A stretch of 64,000 nucleotides of DNA from positions 41,898-105,897 of the forward strand of contig JANBPK010000867.1 in the NCBI GenBank assembly GCA_027579435.1, written 5' to 3'. The notes under the pieces were generated by a model. That model did no database searches and was not told the DNA's origin. It worked only from the letters and a program-made list of their open reading frames with translations. Below, piece by piece: positions 58,325 through 64,000 of this stretch. Positions within the stretch are counted from its first letter, which is position 1. Each line of letters starts with the position of its first letter. The position numbers and the translations under genes were made by a program. Source of the DNA: Candolleomyces eurysporus (lineage: Eukaryota; Basidiomycota; Agaricomycetes; Agaricales; Psathyrellaceae).

Positions 58325-60268
58325 ATGGGCGTTCTCGAACTCTGCTGCTGCTTTCCTAAGGATGAAGGCTACTTCTTCGTTGTCAGTGCTACCAGTAACC
58401 AAAAAGTCGGCCATCTTCTTAAAGTCGTCTGTGAGGACCTCAAAGCTGCAGGCCATGGTATGTTGCTGAAGGACATCCAGCTCTACAAGGTACAATTTCC
58501 CCCCGTATAGCAGGTCGAGCTTCGAACTTCCCTGTGGCAGGCTGATATCTCAACGACGCCCAAGGAAGATATTCTGCAACGTACCCGCGAATGGCTCCAC
58601 GTACAGCCGGCGCAAGCTCGCCTCCAGGCTTTCGAAGAGTTGGAAGAACTCTTCCCTGATGACCCGCCCAAAGGAAAATTGCATCTAGTCATTGCAAATA
58701 CTGAGGGTACGCTCTTCGCAGCCTGCCGTTTTCCTCCCCCCGTTGACGCTCTTGTCCGCCACGTCGTCCTTAAATCGCGTTTCTACACTCTCTTATACCC
58801 CTTTCCAGCAACCCTCAAACGCTCAGCTTCCCCTCAGTTGCAGCACGATCTCCTCAAGCGCACCAAACTCGCCCAGGACGCCCCGTCCCAGGTGGCGCGA
58901 TCATCTACCTACAAGAGCATTCAACACAACCCTTCCGAGAAGATTCTCGACGATCGTCCTTCCCCTGACGCTGACATTGCCCCTATCGCACTCCTCTATC
59001 ATGGGTTCGGTCATTTTGAAGACATCATTGCCTGTCGAAAAGCGACTGACATCGAGCGGTTCAAACCGGCCGTGGACAACTTCGCCGAGACGATGTCTCG
59101 TTTCTACCGCCATGAGGACGAGCGGCGTGATGCAGGGCTACCTCTTCTCAACATCATCCTTGCCATCCGTGGTGACTCGGCGACTCCTTCGCTCTCCGCT
59201 GCTGCGATTGGAAGCGTCAGGTCAAATGGCCATAGTGTTGGCCGACATGACGGGCCCATCACTGTTGTCGAGTTCAAAAACGAGCTGACCGGGATTATCG
59301 CTCTGCCTCATGTTGAGGCTGTGGCATACGTTGCGCATCTTCATGCCCGCATCGATGGAAGGCGACAATTGTTCCAGAAATGGAGAATTCCGTGCCTGGG
59401 AATCACTGTCATTGGTGAGTGCAGCAGATGTCAGCCTCGATTAAGGGTTTAACGCTTGAATCCTTCAGGTCATGAAGTTAGGTTTTATGCCATTGTCTTA
59501 CTCGGCCATCAGTACAGGGTTGTCAGCCTCACCCCGGCATTGTCATGTCTTCAATCTGCAAGCAGCGGGAAGGAGCGGGAGGCGCTGTACAGGGCCTTTG
59601 CGGCTGCGTCAGAGCTGCAAGCCCATATCGTTGCCGATGTTGAGCTTCACCTCAACACACCGTCCTCTCCTATCACCAACGGCACTTACCGTCTCCCTGC
59701 CATTTCCAAACTATGCAGCTATGGCTCCCCCAATGGATATATTGAATTCGAGATTGTACAGTACCATCCCTCTCGACAAAGTTATCGGCAGCTGTACCTT
59801 GCCCAGGCCCGTAGTGGTGGAGACGTCAAGAATCTAATTCTCGTCAAGTTTTCTCGAACGTACTGCATCGAACTGCACGACTACTGCTTCAAAAACGGCC
59901 ATGCACCACGAATTCTCGGTTTCGAGCACCTTCCTGGGGGTTGGTATGGGATCGCCATGGAGTATCTATCGGAAGCGTCACCGATTCAAAGCGCCCAGCT
60001 GGAGCCACAGCTAACGGAACTGGTGAACGGGTTTCATGACGAAGGTCTTGTACATGGCGACTTACGGGATGTCAATATCCTTAGCGCTGGTGATCATCAA
60101 TTTTGGTTGATCGATTTCGATTGGGGAGGTAAGGATGGGGAGGTAGAGTATCCAACGTCGAATCTAAATCTCGAGTTGACGATTGGCCGGACTTGTGACG
60201 ATTGGAAGATTCGCCGAGAAGATGATATTCGTATACTTCGTAACACGCTGGATAAACTCAAATCTTAA
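58325..60268 (+). CDS. Crinkler-like protein with nuclease-like and kinase domains
   Basis: Exons 58325-58489, 58514-59414 and 59469-60268, in phase, give 621 residues. The first intron is only 24 bp, unusually short. The N-terminus (FFVVSATSNQKVGHLLKVVC..LKDIQLYKVEL) resembles the ubiquitin-like CRN header. The centre contains PITVVEFKNELTG, an E-x-K like the PD-(D/E)XK nuclease core, followed by HVEAVAYVAHLHAR. The C-terminus is kinase-like with LVHGDLRDVNIL and WLIDFDWGG. CRN-type proteins with REase and kinase modules are known from oomycetes and fungi, where some enter host nuclei. No secretion signal is visible here. It is complete, unlike the copy at 10866. Confidence 0.75.
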
Positions 60269-61033
60269 TCACTATCAACTTTCTTGTCAGACAACTATCT
60301 CATGCGCCTGTTTAATTGTGCTAGTTTACACAGCACCGCGTTTGTATTGTTTCTTTGTTCGGAGGTGCATCATAAGTCTTTTCCGAATGTTTGGACTGCA
60401 TGGAGGTTGAGGTGATGTTTTCAAGGCAACGAGCACTGAAAATTGTTTCCACTCCACCCGTTACCCGGCAGACAAACATTGTCAACATTTTGCGAGTCCA
60501 GACAAACCAAGTTGGTGCTGCGCATAGGATCCCGGGATGGGTGAATATATGATGTAAGCGCGAGTCGGAAAGCAAACTTGACAAAACCCAACTAGTGTAA
60601 GCTCTCGTATAAACAACGATTAAAACGATTCCAACCGGAACCGTAAGCGCTGTACATTTCCCGAAGTGATTGTCAAGCATACATTCAAAGCGGTATGAGA
60701 AGGTATATTATATCGTTGATATTGCATCATGTTCACATTCACATTCATCCAGGAACTTATCAAATAGATTGTCTGAACCCCTTTGTCTCGCTGTCCAACA
60801 CCGTCTGGACGGTGATACTCGCCGTCAGGTATCTCTCCCTTTGACCCGATCCATGGTCAATGGAGAACGGGCGATCGAGTCTATTTCGAACTGATATGAC
60901 TTGATGAACGGAGAACGGCTGTAATCCACAAAAACCTTCTGGAGCCGGACAGCTTAGAAGTTGGGTAGTTCTACACCTTTCCTTCCTACGATGAACTGGA
61001 CCAAAAACAAAAGACATGGTATGTACTCCTAGC
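60269..61033. other. Intergenic region, convergent genes
   Basis: About 760 bp between the stop codons of the CRN-kinase and the minus-strand F-box gene. Short unrelated frames only; nothing supported. Confidence 0.45.
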
Positions 61034-62979
61034 TCAACGATATGTATCAAGGTCTATAACACGTTTATTCTTTGGAGAATAATCCGAATGGATCCTCTTC
61101 ACAGACGGACACATCCTCGCAATCGCCCTCCTCAGCCCGTCCCACCTCAACGCCCCCGAAGCCCCCAACAACCCAAAGTGCAAATCAGTTGCCATAGGAA
61201 AGAGAAGGTTGATATTCCGGAATATCTCCTTCATGCTCTCCTCTGCGTCATAGTCCAACAAGTTTTTGGGGGTCCATTCGGCCGCGGAGAACGTGACGGA
61301 CCGGATGAATGAGAGGCTCAGGGGTCCCGGTCCATCGCCACTGCCGTGAGTTTGGATGCCGTTGAACCGGAACTTGGTTTCTGGCGAGTTGAGGGACTGG
61401 GACATGTGGCCCAGGTTTTCGACCATCAGGTCCAACACGGTGAGCTGGGGAGATGAGCCGTACGTCTGGCAGTCGATCCCCAGCTCGTCTACGGACGCCA
61501 GCCCTCCTGCCATTCGGATGTCCTGGATAAGGTGGAGAAGGCACTTGATGTTGTAGAGGTTGAATCGGTAGCTCGCTTTCAGCACGAATCCAGACTCCAT
61601 GTAGATATGTTTGAGTTTCGGAAAGACGGTGGAAGGTGATGCGAGTTCGGAGTCTCGTTGAAGAAAGTCGAAGACAAACTTTACGCTGCCTCGTAATTCT
61701 TCGAGATGGGGAAGGAGTCGCATGGAGCGTTCGAGCTTTGGCCGACCGGTGAGAGAAGCTGGACGAAGTCGAGTGGGGTTCTCGAGCATTTGACGACAGA
61801 GCCGCAAGACTTTAATCGAAGGATGTCGGCCAATGAAATAGAGGATGTCGGCCGTGTCTGGGGAGGTTGATACGCTCGACAAATCTGCGTGGTCGATTCT
61901 CCAGGCGGATAGTTCAAATGTCGAAAGTCCCGGGAGCAAAATGGTCGATAAGGCTAACCGCCAATCTTCCGTCGACATGGTTCGTGAAGCCAGCTTGAGG
62001 GTAGTGAGAGTTGAAGAGTTTCGGTTCAGAAATGATATCGTATGGCCTAGTATGAAGGGTTGGAACAGACAATCGCACAGATGCAGAGAGGCTTCTGAGA
62101 GCCCAACGAGGTCTGGGGAGCGCGAGACTTGTTGAGCTGGGGGGGGTCTGTCCGACACTGGCACTCCGGAAGAGCCGTCTCGTAGACACCTTCCGCAAAG
62201 CCTCTCCGTCTGACGATGGTAGTAACTTGGAGATAGTACCTGAGGGATAAGCTTCATTAGCAGGGCGTATGGACATTAATCGACGACAAACCTTGCCAAG
62301 TACCATGGAAGTAGTTATCACCACCGAGGAGGACCCGTAAATCGTCATTAAGTCCATCAATCTCCAGGACTCTGCAACCACGATCGAGCAGTGCATCGAA
62401 GACCGCAAAGATCGTCCGAGTCCATGCAATCTTATCAATCGACTGCTTGATTCGAGAAAGCCCACCCCACTGCGAGACTGCAAACGACAACCGAGCTTCG
62501 TGAATCTCCGGAGCCATTCTAGAGATGATAATTCCGGCACTCTGCACCGCCTTTAACAAGTGGGTGTGGGAGGTCACGAAATTTAATCGGACTTTGTGGA
62601 CACGGAGAGGTGGTACGGAAAAAGCGAGTTTGAATGGGTAGGCCGTATGTTTCGAGACCGATGATATTTCGCAAATGCCCTTGCTCTTGATTTCCGGACA
62701 TGTTTGGTCGATGAAGATGGGCACTGTAATCGAGTTTGCGAGCCTGGAAACGCATGCAAAAGCTTTCAATGAACGAAAGTCCAAGGAGGTGCAGATTGAT
62801 ATCAGGAGTTCGCTTGGTAGCAGGTAGAGGTACGAAGTCGGTTCCTTCCCCGAGGGCAATTGTTTCAACATCTTGAGAGGTTCGAGGTCAGGGGATGAGT
62901 ATTCAGCCTCCCAAGTGTTGGATTGTTTAAGTAATGACAGAGCCATGCTGGAAGAGGACTGCGGACTGATTTTGTCCAT
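61034..62979 (-). CDS. F-box/LRR-type protein
   Basis: Minus-strand gene of two exons. The first (from ATG 62979) has the F-box YLYLLPSELLISICTSLDFRSLKAFACVSR at residues about 48-78. The second (down to the stop at 61034) has leucine-patterned repeats (FILGHTISFLNRNSSTLTTLKLASR, HPSIKVLRLCRQML, LPHLEELRGSVKFVFDFL, ELGIDCQTYG). The intron lies between about 62296 (donor GTTTGT after HGTWQ) and an acceptor near 62190, which I could not fix exactly. SCF-ligase substrate receptor by family. It is the only F-box gene in the window without visible damage. Confidence 0.75.
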
Positions 62980-63278
62980 AATATGGCCGTTACCGAGAGA
63001 AGGTCGGCTAGGATAGCTGTTAAAAGCTGTAAACCCAGCAAAGGGAGATGGAAAAACATTGCAGATGAAACGGTATCGTCGTCGGCTGCATTCCGTTCTT
63101 GCGTGGTGAGCGTTTGGCCGCTCGATGGCAGTGAGAACCTGGCGAGACCATGCTCGGGATCAGCCGAGGGTCCATGGACCTGCTGTATAACCCCNATCCC
63201 GGTTTGCCTCCGACCACGATGATGCACAGGGCACTGCCCTCNGTTGTAGACCTATCTTCTTCCCTTGTAGTTGGGGCC

Positions 63279-64000
63279 ATGAACCAATCTTCAGGTCAAC
63301 GCCCGTCCATACCCAGCCATCGACGTCCAGCGACAATCCCAGAGCTCGCAGAGCGAGCCCTAATTGACCTATCGGACGACAAGGCCAAGCTCAAGGACTA
63401 TCTCCGCATTGCGGAGAAGTATCGTAAGGAAGGCAAGGAGTTGATAAAGCAAGGCGACCTCGAAGCTGCGTTTGTCCTGCTGGCCAAGGCTGCTACGCTT
63501 GTGTTGGAGAAATTACCGAAGCATCGGGATTACTATTCCTTGCTCAACGATGAGCAACAGAACAACCTAGCTTTGGTCTGTATTCTCTCGCCCCCGTCAC
63601 CATCTATTCATAGATGTCATTAATTATGATGATGAGATGTGCGCTGACCGACTGTGCTTTTAGAATGGCCAAGAAATCCTCGATCAGCTCGGTGAGCTGA
63701 AAAAGGCTCTCCTTGAACGTTATGAACAGTGGCAGAGGCTGCATCCGGATGGGGAGGACCAGGAGCTTACCCCGAACGCCAAGTTACACAGTCCCCTCGA
63801 TGATCGTGATGATCCAAGCCCAACACGGACCGAAATGGACTTTTCAAGGCTTACGCTGGAGGATCCTCGTCTGCGCGATCAGAGCAAACGTGCCGCCGAA
63901 GAGGCCAACCGCTGGAGAATCCAACGAGAGGAGGCAGAAAGAAGGGATACGGAGATACGGGATAATAAGAGAGCAGCCGCAGTAGCTGCTGCTCGCCAGG
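63279..64000 (+). CDS. AMSH/Sst2-like deubiquitinase, N-terminal part
   Basis: Exon 1 from ATG 63279 to 63575, then an 88-bp intron, exon 2 from 63664 to the window edge. The N-terminal domain (PATIPELAERALIDLSDDKA, LRIAEKYRKEGKELIKQGDL, AAFVLLAKAATLVLEKLPKH) is the helical USP8-dimerisation/MIT-like domain of AMSH-type endosomal deubiquitinases and of some USP8/UBP5 enzymes. A charged coiled-coil (AEEANRWRIQREEAERRD) begins at the edge. The catalytic JAMM or USP domain lies outside, so the class is not certain. Confidence 0.7.

Noticed and set aside
1..64000. tRNA, rRNA or other structured RNA genes
   Set aside because: I found no cloverleaf or rRNA-like sequence by eye. A covariance-model scan would be needed to exclude small RNAs.

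Overview
The window reads as nuclear DNA of a filamentous basidiomycete, most likely an Agaricomycete. Genes are split by many short GT-AG introns of about 45-65 bp, with a few GC-AG introns. Typical families are NACHT/NLR-like STAND proteins, F-box/leucine-rich proteins, Crinkler (CRN)-type proteins fused to kinases, a chromodomain Ty3/gypsy retrotransposon, and conserved genes such as calcineurin A, elongin C, a LanC-like protein and an AMSH-like deubiquitinase. I cannot name the species. Several isolated N bases lie in coding exons, and most behave as one surplus base, so they look like consensus uncertainty rather than real mutations.

Region 1 (1-37,000) is a repetitive array built from segmental duplications. 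The recurring unit is a minus-strand four-exon NACHT gene whose 3' end faces the 3' end of a plus-strand F-box/LRR-like gene or relic. Four full NACHT genes (A 17353-19598, B 23195-25451, C 27222-29453, D 33224-35452), one gene running off the left edge (1-50) and two truncated copies are present. The F-box-like copies are mostly decayed. A 5.7-kb Ty3/gypsy element (4330-10048) with 195-bp LTRs differing at one base and a GTAGA target duplication sits in one unit. A CRN-kinase gene (10866-13430) replaces the middle of another NACHT copy, so its last codons run through antisense NACHT sequence.

Region 2 (37,000-54,300) starts with calcineurin A, convergent with elongin C. Elongin C is divergent from a large NLR with an N-terminal helical region that resembles HeLo/MLKL_NTD cell-death domains, then NACHT, then TPR repeats. 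A unit of about 6.6 kb, running from the last calcineurin intron through elongin C and this NLR, is tandemly duplicated. The second copy carries an orphan calcineurin last exon, a second intact elongin C, a Helitron/Helentron-like insertion of about 1 kb, and a second NLR cut by one in-frame nonsense codon between TPR repeats.

Region 3 (54,700-64,000) holds a LanC-like gene, an F-box gene with a homopolymer frame break and short C-terminus, a CRN protein with a PD-(D/E)XK-like motif and kinase domain, a minus-strand F-box gene, and the 5' part of an AMSH/USP8-dimer-type gene leaving the window.

Taken together this looks like a fast-evolving self/non-self or immunity-type region (NLRs, CRN-type proteins, F-box proteins, transposons) placed against single-copy housekeeping genes. 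That functional reading is inference from family knowledge.
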